Shown: one piece after another, positions 36,934 to 45,587 of the stretch
Layout: each line of letters begins with the position of its first letter
Numbering within the stretch: position 1 is the first letter of the stretch
Assembly: GCA_963825555.1 (NCBI GenBank)
Contig: CAWGTZ010000028.1
Span: 1-64,000 of the forward strand
From: JAGVSR01 sp963825555
Lineage (GTDB): Bacteria > Pseudomonadota > Alphaproteobacteria > Rhizobiales > Hyphomicrobiaceae
DNA length: 64,000 nucleotides
Direction of reading: 5' to 3'
Notes under the pieces: model-generated
Seen by the model: the letters and a program-made list of their open reading frames with translations, nothing else
Databases searched by the model: none
What the model was told of the DNA's origin: nothing
Position numbers and translations under genes: made by a program

Positions 36934-37048
36934 GAGAAACGCGCTTGTGAACCATGCTCGTTGATCTCGCCGGTTGCCGTTCGTCGCATTCAGGCCGCCA
37001 TGCTAAAAGAGCCCTCATATCCGACCCCGAGACCCGCTTCGAAACTCC

Positions 37049-38485
37049 ATGACTGCCAAACACGCCCTCAATGCCCCCACCCCAGAGCTGCTCGATGCGC
37101 TGACGCGCATCGTCGGTTCAGCGAATGCGCTGCGCGAGGGCGACCCAGGCCAGGCGCGCTATCTGAAAGAATGGCGTGATCGCTACGTCGGCCGCTCACC
37201 TCTCGTCGTGCGCCCGGGATCGACGCAGGAAGTCGTTGCCGTTCTCGCCGCCTGCAACGCAGCCCGTGTGGGCGTCGTCCCACAGTCTGGCAACACCGGT
37301 CTCGTCGGCGGCCAGATCCCACATGCAGACGGGACGGAAATCGTCCTCTCGCTGGAGCGCATGCGATCGATACGCGCCATCGACCCCGACGGACAAACTC
37401 TTACCGCCGAGGCCGGCGTCACGCTTGCCGCCGTGCAGGAGGCTGCCCGCGATGCGGGCTTGATGTTCCCCCTGTCGATGGCATCGGAAGGCAGTGCATG
37501 CATCGGCGGCAACCTCGCAACGAATGCCGGTGGCATCGCAGTGCTGGCTTATGGCACAGCGCGCGCGCTGGTGCTGGGCCTGGAAGTGGTGCTGGCCGAT
37601 GGGCGCGTCCTGTCCGACTTGAAAATCCTGAAGAAGGACAACACGGGGTACGACCTGAAGGACCTCTTCATCGGTTCGGAAGGGACCCTCGGCATCATAA
37701 CCGCTGCCTCGCTGAAGCTCGTCCCCGCGCCAGCCGACATCGCCACCGCCTTTGTTGCATTGCCGGCCATGAGTTCGCTGGTGCCGTTCTTCCGGTTCGC
37801 GAGCCGTCACGCCGGTCCGCACCTCACAGCATTCGAATTCATGTCTGAGCGCGCCCTGGAGTTCGTGCTGCGGCATGGGCAGGTGACGCCCCCCCTAACG
37901 CAAGCGTCGCCCCCCTGCACTGTGCTCTTGGAAGTCTCCACCACCGAACCCGAGCGAGCAGCGCCCCTCCTCGAGGCCCTGCTGGCGGAAGCTTCACAGA
38001 AGGGTCTCGTCACCGAAGTCCGGCTCGCCGCATCGGCCTCGCAGCAAGCGGCCCTCTGGCGGCTGCGCGAGCAGATGTCGGACGTGCAAAAGCACGAAGG
38101 CGGCTCCATAAAGCACGATGTCTCGCTTCCTGTGGCGCGGGTTCCCGAATTCCTGGAGCGTGCGGCGGCAATCGTCGATCGCATCTGCCCCGGGGCGCGG
38201 CCGGTGCCTTTCGGCCATCTGGGCGACGGCAACGTGCATTACAACGTCTCCCAGCCCGTCGACATGGACAAGGCGCAATATCTATCTTTGTGGGAGACGA
38301 TGTCTTCCGCGGTACACCAACTCGTCACCGAGATGGATGGCTCGATCTCGGCCGAGCACGGTATCGGCCGCATGAAGCGGGGCGAATTGGAACGCTCGAA
38401 AAGCCCTGTGGCCCTCGATCTCATGCGCGCCATCAAGTCCGCGTTCGATCCCAACGGCATCCTCAATCCCGGCAAGGTTCTTTAG
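37049..38485 (+). CDS. FAD-linked D-2-hydroxyacid dehydrogenase (GlcD/D2HGDH type)
   Basis: A 478-residue flavoprotein of the vanillyl-alcohol oxidase superfamily, oxidising a D-2-hydroxyacid such as D-2-hydroxyglutarate, D-lactate or glycolate. The FAD-binding domain shows PQSGNTGLVGGQIP, ASEGSACIGGNLATNAGG and DLFIGSEGTLGII. The C-terminal metal site is FGHLGDGNVHYN, then SAEHGIGRMKR. Length fits D2HGDH. The exact substrate cannot be chosen from sequence alone. Confidence 0.9.
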   Translation: MTAKHALNAPTPELLDALTRIVGSANALREGDPGQARYLKEWRDRYVGRSPLVVRPGSTQEVVAVLAACNAARVGVVPQSGNTGLVGGQIPHADGTEIVLSLERMRSIRAIDPDGQTLTAEAGVTLAAVQEAARDAGLMFPLSMASEGSACIGGNLATNAGGIAVLAYGTARALVLGLEVVLADGRVLSDLKILKKDNTGYDLKDLFIGSEGTLGIITAASLKLVPAPADIATAFVALPAMSSLVPFFRFASRHAGPHLTAFEFMSERALEFVLRHGQVTPPLTQASPPCTVLLEVSTTEPERAAPLLEALLAEASQKGLVTEVRLAASASQQAALWRLREQMSDVQKHEGGSIKHDVSLPVARVPEFLERAAAIVDRICPGARPVPFGHLGDGNVHYNVSQPVDMDKAQYLSLWETMSSAVHQLVTEMDGSISAEHGIGRMKRGELERSKSPVALDLMRAIKSAFDPNGILNPGKVL

Positions 38486-38495
38486 GACGAGCGCG

Positions 38496-39284
38496 CTACC
38501 ACACGCCGCGCGTCAGGCCGGTGGCCAGATAGCCCCACAACGTCGGCGGAAAATACCGGCGCGAGGGCAGATCGACGGCGCGCGGACTGAGCCGCCCATT
38601 CTTGGCATCCTCGATGGCGCGCGTGAACAGCGGCAGGGCATAGGCCGCCTGGAGATGCTGATAACTCGCAATGGTATCTTCAGGCTCGAACCTCACCCGC
38701 GCCTGATAGAGAACCGAGCCCGTGTCGACGCCTTCGTCCACCAAATGAACAGTAACGCCCGCGTTCTCCTCATCGCCTTCAGCCAGAGCCCAGTATCCCG
38801 GATGCTGGCCGCGATACTTCGGGTTGATGCCCGCATGATAGTTGATGAAGGGAGCCGAAACACATTTGAGCGTCGCCGGCTTGAGGATGCGCGTGCCATA
38901 GACGGCCACCACAACGGGGTCCAGTTCGGAAAGCAGACGCCGGCAAGCCTGAGAATTGACCGAGGCCACGCGATGCACCGTGACGCCGGCTGGCTCGGAC
39001 GGATCCAGGCCGTGCGTGCACCAGATATTGAGGATTCGATCGTTGTTGGGCCACAGGAAACGCTGCGCGAGCCCGAAGCAGATCTGCCCCAGCGTCGTCA
39101 CGGGCCCCACAAGGCGCATGCGGCGGCGGATCACCTGCCTTTTGGATTCCGGCTGCTCCTCGATGACTGTTATCGGCCCCAGGCGCGCAACGAGACCATT
39201 GACCACGATGTTGGCCAGCGGACCTCCCGAGGTGAGCACCACCACGCCGCCTGTACGAACTCCCCGCTGAGCCGCTGGACTCAT
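38496..39284 (-). CDS. Formyltransferase family protein, target unknown
   Basis: A 262-residue protein with a formyl_transf_N-type domain that uses 10-formyltetrahydrofolate. The catalytic triad is recognisable as Asn and His in NYHAGINPKYRG and Asp in VDEGVDTGSVL. It lacks the C-terminal tRNA-binding domain of methionyl-tRNA formyltransferase and the normal N-terminus of PurN. Relatives formylate amino sugars or unknown acceptors. No sugar-modifying genes lie next to it. A perfect inverted repeat 73 bp upstream may be its operator. Confidence 0.8.
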   Translation of the reverse strand: MSPAAQRGVRTGGVVVLTSGGPLANIVVNGLVARLGPITVIEEQPESKRQVIRRRMRLVGPVTTLGQICFGLAQRFLWPNNDRILNIWCTHGLDPSEPAGVTVHRVASVNSQACRRLLSELDPVVVAVYGTRILKPATLKCVSAPFINYHAGINPKYRGQHPGYWALAEGDEENAGVTVHLVDEGVDTGSVLYQARVRFEPEDTIASYQHLQAAYALPLFTRAIEDAKNGRLSPRAVDLPSRRYFPPTLWGYLATGLTRGVW

Positions 39285-39356
39285 TTCGACACCGCCTGCA
39301 CCAGAACAAGACGCCCGAAGGAGGCGTCTGGCTGATCGAGCAAAGCTCGTGCCAGA

Positions 39357-39375
39357 GTTAACCTCCGCGGTTAAC
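39357..39375. promoter_or_regulatory. Perfect inverted repeat upstream of the formyltransferase gene
   Basis: GTTAACC and GGTTAAC are separated by TCCGC. It lies between the stop of the coiled-coil gene and the start of the formyltransferase gene on the same strand, and so could be an operator for the latter. The two TTAA cores are 9 bases apart, not the 7 of a CtrA site. Confidence 0.45.
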
Positions 39376-39383
39376 GGGCCTGT

Positions 39384-41135
39384 TTACCTGCGGTGAGGCG
39401 CCTTCACGGCCTTCAATTCCTCAGCTATCCGGTGCGATTGCGAGGGCCAGCTGGCCGCCACCCAATCGTCGGTTCCGAACAGCCAGTAGCGCATGCGGTT
39501 GCGGCGGAAATAGCGCTCGACCGTCACTCGATGCATGTTATCGACCGTGCCAGACAGGCCCTCGACCATGCCGCCCAGCTTCTGCGCCTCGCTCTCCAGC
39601 GTGGCAAAACGCGGCACGATCGACTTTACGTCTGCGGTGATGACCTCCGTACCCTGCTTCAGTTCGCTGCGCAGGATGTCGGCCGCCTGACGGGCTTCGG
39701 CCCGCCACTGGTTGATGGTGCCGGCCAGCGTGTGCTGGTTGGCATTGAGCTTGACCAGGGCATCCTGCAGAATCGCCATCTCTTCCCGGTTGGATGTCTG
39801 CGCCTCGCCGGCCTTTTGCGACATGTCACCGACAAGAGACTGCAAACCCTCGAGCCGCTCGCTCAGCAATCGGAAGCTTTCAGCCGCCTCGGCCTGACGG
39901 CTTTCGACCGTAGCCGTCACCTGCGCGAAGCGCTCGGTCATGGGCGTGACAAAGGTTTCCATCAATTCGGCGCGCTGCGTATCGATAGCCTGCGCGAGCG
40001 AGCCGACCTCACCGCGCAAGACAGCACCAGCTTCCGCCATCCGCGTACGTTCACTCGCCAGCGTTGTCTCGAGACGGTCGAAGCGCTCGGCGAGATTCTG
40101 CATCGCACGTTCGCTGTCGCGGGATAGGACCGCCTCCTCGATGATCTCCAGCCGGCTCGCGATCGGCGCAAGTTCCACCGGCGCGCCACCCTGGCCCGTC
40201 CGGGTACGCAGATCGTTCTCGATGGATGCAATGGCGAGCGTGAGTTGTTCGAAACCGGCCGTGACGGACCTTTCGATCGTGGCGACCCGATCGACGACCG
40301 GACCGACATCGATGCTCGAAGACGATGAGCGGATGCCCGTCACGTCGCGCTGCAGATCCTGCAGCAATCCGCTGAAAGTCTGGCGCTCCGCGCCAAGGTC
40401 GGCGCTCAGAGCGCGCACCATCTGCTCCAGCGCGTCGAGCCTCGAATTCTGAATGTTGTCGACGGCCGTATCCCGGTACCCGCCGCGTTGGGCACGCGGC
40501 GCGGGCGGTGGGGCCGGAGTAGCCGGGGTCGGTACGCGGGTCTCGCTCGCGTAGTAGGTCTGTGTGTAGCTTGAGGGCGGGCGGACATAGGTCGGCTCAT
40601 TTCCAGCCGGGCCACGCGGACTCACGCGGGTCAGCAGCGTCAAGCCGGGCAGATCGGGTTCAAGGTCGAGCATGAGGTGAAGGACATCTTCCACGCTTGC
40701 GGGCGCATTTCGCCGCGATGCGATGTTGCTGGCCACGCGCAAGACATGTTCGAGTTCTTCCGAATGGCGAGGAGTGCCCTTACCGTTCGTGAGACCGACA
40801 GGCAATTCGCTGGCAATCACGGTCGCGCTTTCCCGGCGTAACGCTGCCACGCGCACGCCACGCGCCTCCAACGCCTCGGCGGCCGCATCGATCCGCGTGA
40901 GTGCGTGCAGCAGATGTTCCAGCCGCACCTCGCCAGATCGATGGGCAAGGGCCACGTCATAGGCGTGATTGACACACGCGAGCACCACTTCGTCGACCCA
41001 GATCGGACCAGGCGCATAAGCGCCCCGCACGCGTGGCGCCGACTGCTCGTAATAAGAGGGGGGTGCCACCTCGGCAGACGAAGCGCTCCACGTGCGAGGC
41101 GTCCGCAAATCCAAGTCTCCGCCTTTGTACGCCAT
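39384..41135 (-). CDS. Clp_N-like domain protein with long coiled coil
   Basis: A 583-residue protein with an unusual layout. Residues about 50-108 (HRSGEVRLEHLLHALT, AAEALEARGVRVAALRRE) and 124-165 (HSEELEHVLRVASNIA, SVEDVLHLML) look like the two repeats of the ClpA/ClpB N-terminal domain. A Pro-rich linker (about 190-235) follows, then roughly 300 residues of predicted coiled coil, and a basic/aromatic C-terminus near YFRRNRMRYWLFG. There is no AAA ATPase module. ATG 41135 has AAGGAGAG upstream. Function is unknown; a scaffold or adaptor is possible. Confidence 0.78.
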   Translation of the reverse strand: MAYKGGDLDLRTPRTWSASSAEVAPPSYYEQSAPRVRGAYAPGPIWVDEVVLACVNHAYDVALAHRSGEVRLEHLLHALTRIDAAAEALEARGVRVAALRRESATVIASELPVGLTNGKGTPRHSEELEHVLRVASNIASRRNAPASVEDVLHLMLDLEPDLPGLTLLTRVSPRGPAGNEPTYVRPPSSYTQTYYASETRVPTPATPAPPPAPRAQRGGYRDTAVDNIQNSRLDALEQMVRALSADLGAERQTFSGLLQDLQRDVTGIRSSSSSIDVGPVVDRVATIERSVTAGFEQLTLAIASIENDLRTRTGQGGAPVELAPIASRLEIIEEAVLSRDSERAMQNLAERFDRLETTLASERTRMAEAGAVLRGEVGSLAQAIDTQRAELMETFVTPMTERFAQVTATVESRQAEAAESFRLLSERLEGLQSLVGDMSQKAGEAQTSNREEMAILQDALVKLNANQHTLAGTINQWRAEARQAADILRSELKQGTEVITADVKSIVPRFATLESEAQKLGGMVEGLSGTVDNMHRVTVERYFRRNRMRYWLFGTDDWVAASWPSQSHRIAEELKAVKAPHRR

Positions 41136-41528
41136 ACCGTTACTCTCCTTGTCCGGTCTCGTGCCGGTCCTCGGCAACGTGGATCGATCGCATCATAGTT
41201 CGCGCCCCTTGAGGCGCGGCTGTCTCTCATGTCGGTGGGCACGGGCCCACTGACGCGGGCCATCAAGATTGGATCCCCTGACTTGCCATGTCCTGCGGTC
41301 GGCACCAGCGGTCTGCCAACCGTCCATAGGCCACACGAAGATGCCCGGAGCCCCTAGCCTCTTCTCACTGGCGGGAGAATAGTCGCTTCCGCAGGGTCCG
41401 GCGAGGGGCACTGCAGCCTTCGTATTGGAAATGGTGAATAGGCCAAAACTTAGGCATCTCAATAACTTGCTGGAAAACCCTGAGAGAAATAATCGGACGT
41501 CGCCGTAACCAAACCCGCGTTTGGGCCC
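41136..41528. other. Intergenic region between the SRAP and coiled-coil genes
   Basis: About 390 bp with no convincing gene. A small hairpin with arms CGCGCC and GGCGCG lies at 41201-41218. The region should hold the promoter of the Clp_N/coiled-coil gene. Confidence 0.45.
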
Positions 41529-42215
41529 TCAGCCCGTTCCGGACGGGCGCAACGCTTCGGGAAGCAGATCCGGCCCCTCGTTGCGCGGATTGTTGAGGCG
41601 GGGGCTTACATCAACGATTTGCAGAAGGTCTTCCGGCGGGGGCTTCAGGAGGTCCAGAACATGCGTCGCTGTCCCCGGCCGGCAGTCGAGCCAGACGGCG
41701 AAGTCTTTGGGATCGAGGATCACGGGCATGCGATCGTGGATTTTCTCCATTGCCGCGTTCGCCGACGTGGTCAGGATCGCCATCGTTTCCAACTCGCTCC
41801 CATCAGATCCCACCCAGTGCTCCGCCAGACCGGCCATGGCCATCAGGCCACCGTTGCGCGGACGGATGAGGTGGGGCTGCTTCGAGCCGGGTTTTCCTGT
41901 CCATTCGTAAAAGCCCGTGGTCGGCACAAGGCAGCGGCGATGGCGCATGGCGCCGCGGAACGAGGGCTTCTCCGATGCTGTCTCCGAGCGCGCATTGATG
42001 AGGGTGGAGAACGAACGGGGATCCTTCACCCAGGAGGGGATCAGTCCCCAGCGCACGAGCACCTGTTCCCGTCCCCCCGTCGCGGACTGGCGCACGATCA
42101 TGACCGGCTGGGTCGGGGCGATGTTGTAACGCGGCGGAAATTCCAGCGCATTACGGGTATCAAAGTACGCGCGAACGGCCTCGGGCGGCGAGGTGAGGCT
42201 GTAGCGGGAACACAT
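41529..42215 (-). CDS. SOS response-associated peptidase (SRAP/YedK/HMCES)
   Basis: A 228-residue SRAP protein that shields abasic sites in single-stranded DNA by forming a DNA-protein crosslink. The active Cys2 is exposed by removal of Met1 (MCSRYSLTS), which fixes the start at 42215 although the frame opens earlier. NIAPTQ, GLIPSWVKD, NARSETASEKPSFR, GFYEW (catalytic Glu) and HDRMPVIL (catalytic His) are all present. Target sites follow general family knowledge. No LexA box was identified. Confidence 0.93.
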   Translation of the reverse strand: MCSRYSLTSPPEAVRAYFDTRNALEFPPRYNIAPTQPVMIVRQSATGGREQVLVRWGLIPSWVKDPRSFSTLINARSETASEKPSFRGAMRHRRCLVPTTGFYEWTGKPGSKQPHLIRPRNGGLMAMAGLAEHWVGSDGSELETMAILTTSANAAMEKIHDRMPVILDPKDFAVWLDCRPGTATHVLDLLKPPPEDLLQIVDVSPRLNNPRNEGPDLLPEALRPSGTG

Positions 42216-42438
42216 GGCGGACACACTCACCGGCGAAAAACCGGAGCCTTGGCATTTCAGGGGCGCATGCGCTCCAGCCGTGCTGCTGCCCAGAATCGAT
42301 GCTATCAAAGCAACCGGTCATGAGAGCGAACGGCCTTTGAAGCCTTGCGCGCCAGAAGGATAACGCCCGGAGCCCAAAGCGACAATGTCGGTGCAAATGC
42401 AGCCAGTTCCTGACACCGACGGCGCCCAGCGCCGCGGA

Positions 42439-42831
42439 ATGTCGTCTGTGCGCGCCGCGACCCGCACATTGACACTCACCTTGTCTCTTGCCCTCGCGGC
42501 GGCATGTGCAGGTCCCGCCACATCGCAGGAGAACAAACCCTACGACGAGCAGCTTATGCGTCTGGCGGAAATCCTGGGCGCCGTGCACTACCTGCGCGAA
42601 CTGTGCAGCGCGAGCGACGGCCAGATGTGGCGCCAGCACATGCGCACGCTGATCGATGCGGAATCCAATAGTGCACTGCGCAAGGCTCGCATCACGCGCA
42701 GTTTCAACGAGGGCTACCGCAGCTATAGCCGGACCTACACCACCTGCACGCCCTCTGCCCAGACCGCCATTGATCGGTTCATGCAAGAAGGTGTCGAAAT
42801 TTCAGAGGGCTTGGTGAACCGTGCACCCTAA
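42439..42831 (+). CDS. TIGR02301 family protein
   Basis: A 130-residue exported protein of a small alphaproteobacterial family of unknown function. A signal peptide covers about 1-30 (LTLTLSLALAAACAGPATS). The family core is YDEQLMRLAEILGAVHYLRELC, QMWRQHM, SFNEGYR and YTTCTPSAQ, including two conserved cysteines that could pair. ATG 42439 fits the signal peptide best; an ATG at 42385 is also in frame. It is divergent from the SRAP gene. Confidence 0.85.
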   Translation: MSSVRAATRTLTLTLSLALAAACAGPATSQENKPYDEQLMRLAEILGAVHYLRELCSASDGQMWRQHMRTLIDAESNSALRKARITRSFNEGYRSYSRTYTTCTPSAQTAIDRFMQEGVEISEGLVNRAP

Positions 42832-43058
42832 CCGGGTCGCCTTTCGCATCGGCTGAGAGTCCCGCGAAGGTAACCGCGACCCAAACGCTCTCAGGGAAGA
42901 ATTTGCTATTTTTTTTCAACCCAAGTTTACCCTGAATTGCTGCTACAGCCACGAAGACGCCGCGAGCGTGATAAGCGCATAACGTTGCAACAATGGCCTG
43001 GACACGAACCGAGGGGCAGGTTCCATTGCCGAGCCGGAACGGGGTGGGAGAGGAACGC

Positions 43059-43310
43059 ATGAATACTGAGGCGCGCGAACTTACTGAAAGTGACGATCAT
43101 AGCTTTAAGGCCCTGGGCCTTATTCTCGCAGCCTGGGACGAGGGAACGGAGAGCGGGGTAGCGTCCGAGCAGATGGCTTATGCCGCACTGTTCGCTGCTT
43201 TGACCGATCTTGTCTCGATGTACGGTGAGGATGCGGTGGTCGAACTGGCCCGTGGACTTGAGCGCCGCCTGATGCTGGGCGAGTTCACTCTGGGCCGCGT
43301 CATCCAATAA
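43059..43310 (+). CDS. Small conserved hypothetical protein
   Basis: An 83-residue acidic protein, unrecognised but apparently real. GGGAGAGGA lies just before ATG 43059, and the sequence is a plausible helical domain (HSFKALGLILAAWDEG, MAYAALFAALTDLVSMYGEDAVVELARGLERR). The upstream gap holds a CTGAGAG/CTCTCAG hairpin (42853-42894) and a run of eight T at about 42911-42918. The hairpin and the T-run are too far apart for a normal terminator. Confidence 0.7.
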   Translation: MNTEARELTESDDHSFKALGLILAAWDEGTESGVASEQMAYAALFAALTDLVSMYGEDAVVELARGLERRLMLGEFTLGRVIQ

Positions 43311-43377
43311 CAGCAACAGTCCGCATACCGCGCGGACTCTTCACGATGCAGACATCCCTGCGGCGGCGCATATTCAC

Positions 43378-44046
43378 CTAGAAAAATCCGGTGCCGTACT
43401 TCAGGACCATCTCTCCGATAAGAACACTGCCGAACACGATCAACGCCAGACCGGCGACCCTGTTGATCGTTCGCAGGTGATCGGCGTCGACGAGATGCCG
43501 GAAGCGGCCGATCAGGTTCGACAAGAAGATCCACCACGCCAGACTTCCCGCCATAATGGCGGCCACCATCGTGAGTGCATCGATGGTGGAGTGCACTTCC
43601 ACAAACGTGGAAACACCGCCGAAAATTGCAAAAAGCCCCAGGACCGCGCCCGGATTGGTGATCGTCAGGAAAAATGTCTGCGGGATATCCCAGACAAAAT
43701 CCTTCAGCGAGGCGTTCTCATGATGAACCTCCGCTTCGGTCACAAAACGCGGGAGCGTGACATAGAGCTTGATACCGAATGCGATGAGCGCCAGACCACC
43801 CACGATCTGTATCGCAACGCGATGATGCTCGATCGCGCCCGAAACGGCGCCCACACCGAGTGCTGCGAACAGCGCGATGAGGCCATCGCCCAAAACCGCT
43901 CCGATTCCCGCGGCCACCCCGCCGAAGAAGCCCCGTTCGATCGCCCGCTGGATGCACAGAACATTCACCGGCCCAACCGGAGCCGCCACCAGAACGCCGA
44001 TGACGAGTCCGATGGGGATGATGAGCGGATTGGGAATGAGATCCAT
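43378..44046 (-). CDS. LysE family translocator
   Basis: A 222-residue inner-membrane exporter of the LysE/RhtB superfamily with about six hydrophobic segments. The signature PVGPVNVLCIQRAIERGFFGGVAAGIGAVLGD is in the first 60 residues, and FFLTITNPGAVLGLFAIFGG in the middle also fits. Family members export amino acids or cations; the substrate cannot be assigned. A loop of about 30 residues with several His and Glu is present between helices. It is convergent with the small hypothetical gene. Confidence 0.88.
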   Translation of the reverse strand: MDLIPNPLIIPIGLVIGVLVAAPVGPVNVLCIQRAIERGFFGGVAAGIGAVLGDGLIALFAALGVGAVSGAIEHHRVAIQIVGGLALIAFGIKLYVTLPRFVTEAEVHHENASLKDFVWDIPQTFFLTITNPGAVLGLFAIFGGVSTFVEVHSTIDALTMVAAIMAGSLAWWIFLSNLIGRFRHLVDADHLRTINRVAGLALIVFGSVLIGEMVLKYGTGFF

Positions 44047-44499
44047 GCGTATTTGCCCGAAGGTATCTTATCTTTGCGACGATCTCATCGCGCAGTTTCG
44101 CGCTGATGCAATCGGCGCGCTGGCCAGAGACGCCCCGGACGCGGGCAAACTTCGTGAACAACATTCGTAGTCAGACCGCGAAGGCTTGTCCATGAGCGAT
44201 CCTATACCTTGGTGGGGATGCGACAGGCGGGCACATAAGTCGCGCGGCGCTCAGCCCGCGTTCCATCAAGCGCTTGTGTGGCAAAGATAATCCAAGAATG
44301 CCCCTTGGGCAGTTATGATGCGTTGCGGCAAATGGTCAAAATATGTCCTGAATGAGAGGGTTCCATCCATACGTTTGCTCTGATAGTGAGCTTTTGGAAC
44401 GGCGTTGCACATGAGCCTCTATGCGAATTGAAGCTCTGCCTTCGGGATCGACCCGCGTGCACGTTCGCGTGTTATCAGTGCCAAGGTAAGGGTACCCAA
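44047..44499. other. Intergenic region upstream of the L,D-transpeptidase
   Basis: About 450 bp. Open frames on either strand have no recognisable domain or good ribosome site. It presumably carries divergent promoters for the LysE-type and L,D-transpeptidase genes. Confidence 0.5.
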
Positions 44500-45177
44500 A
44501 TGAGACTACGTCATCTTGCGGCCGTCGCCGGTCTTCTCGTAGCAGGGGCTTCTCCGGCCCTCGCGGAAATTCCAGGGGCCTATGGTATCTGGAACGACAT
44601 GCCGAAGAAGTCCAAGTCGCTGAGCGGTGGCGGCTCCGGCTTCTTCCAGCAGAAGAAGTCAAAGCCTTCGGCCGAGAACGGCTCCAAGAGCAAGACGAAA
44701 GGCGTCTTGCAAGGTGGTGGCAAGCCCGCCATCTCGTCCAAGTCCCCTCAGACGGTAAGCTTCAACGGTGGTTACAAGAAGGGCTCGGTCGTTGTCGATC
44801 AGTCTCAGAAGAAGCTCTACTACGTTCTCGGCAACGGTAAGGCCTATGCCTACCCGGTCGCCGTCGGCAAGAAGGGCTTCAAGTGGACCGGCGCGCAGAA
44901 GGTTTCCCAGATCAAGGATTGGCCCGATTGGGTTCCGCCCGCGGAGATGCGGCAGCGCAAGCCGAATCTTCCTGAAAAGATGATGGGCGGTATCAACAAT
45001 CCGCTCGGTGCCAAAGCGATCTATCTGGGTAACTCGCTCTACCGGATCCATGGCACGAACGATTCCAAGTCCATCGGCACCGAGGCTTCGTCCGGCTGCA
45101 TTCGCATGCACAACGGGCACGTGGTGCACCTCGCCAAACTCGTGGGCGTTGGCACACAGGTCTATGTGGTGCACTGA
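44500..45177 (+). CDS. L,D-transpeptidase (YkuD domain)
   Basis: A 225-residue exported enzyme that forms 3-3 peptidoglycan crosslinks or anchors proteins to the wall. A signal peptide covers about 1-22 (AAVAGLLVAGASPALA). A Lys/Ser/Gly-rich linker (35-90) is followed by the YkuD domain (about 93-225). The catalytic motif is HGTNDSKSIGTEASSGCIRM, with His184 and nucleophile Cys200. ATG 44500 is set by the signal peptide; AAGGTAAGGG precedes it. Confidence 0.92.
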   Translation: MRLRHLAAVAGLLVAGASPALAEIPGAYGIWNDMPKKSKSLSGGGSGFFQQKKSKPSAENGSKSKTKGVLQGGGKPAISSKSPQTVSFNGGYKKGSVVVDQSQKKLYYVLGNGKAYAYPVAVGKKGFKWTGAQKVSQIKDWPDWVPPAEMRQRKPNLPEKMMGGINNPLGAKAIYLGNSLYRIHGTNDSKSIGTEASSGCIRMHNGHVVHLAKLVGVGTQVYVVH

Positions 45178-45205
45178 GCCCGGTGGCCGCGATCTCGAAA
45201 CGACG

Positions 45206-45236
45206 CGGGCCGCTCGAGGATCTCTCGGGCGGCCCG
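45206..45236. terminator. Strong hairpin after the L,D-transpeptidase gene
   Basis: CGGGCCGC and GCGGCCCG arms with an inner CGAG/CTCG pairing. No T-run follows on either strand, so it is only a possible transcript end between two convergent genes. Confidence 0.4.
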
Positions 45237-45280
45237 TACCTTATCGAATACCCTCTGCGGGGGGGGCAGCGCCGTCCCAC

Positions 45281-45514
45281 TCAGCGGACGAGGTGATAGA
45301 GGAGATCGTGAAGCGGAGAGTTCCACGGCAGCAGATTGATGCCGGCCGCCGACTTCGCGAGGTAAAGCCCTACCACGAAAGCGGCCACCGCTGCCGTGGC
45401 ACCAATGGCCACGAGCAGGAACCGCACAAAGTTCACGACCGCCGAACCGGTCATGGCCTTTACGAGATCCAACGGCGTCTCGAATGTGGTGAGAGATGTG
45501 GAGTTTGGGGTCAT
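45281..45514 (-). CDS. Small membrane protein, unknown
   Basis: A 77-residue protein with a hydrophobic helix at about 26-52 (VVNFVRFLLVAIGATAAVAAFVVG), a short hydrophilic N-terminus and a C-terminal SPLHDLLYHLVR. AGGGAG lies at good spacing before ATG 45514, which supports translation. No family recognised. It sits between the L,D-transpeptidase and dihydroorotase genes. Confidence 0.65.
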   Translation of the reverse strand: MTPNSTSLTTFETPLDLVKAMTGSAVVNFVRFLLVAIGATAAVAAFVVGLYLAKSAAGINLLPWNSPLHDLLYHLVR

Positions 45515-45587
45515 GGTGCCGGCTCCCTAGCAAGCAGGATGCCAACCGGGGAACACAGACGTTCGCCGCGCTGAAAAAGCAGACCGA

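Noticed and set aside
39357..39375. Possible CtrA binding site
   Set aside because: The two TTAA cores are 9 bases apart, while the CtrA consensus needs 7. A TTAA-N7-TTAG near 61178 is only a partial match.
42853..42894. Possible glycine-riboswitch-like motif (CTGAGAG..GCGAAGG..CTCTCAGG)
   Set aside because: The bases resemble part of one aptamer, but the P2 arm is missing, there is no tandem partner, and the downstream gene has no link to glycine.
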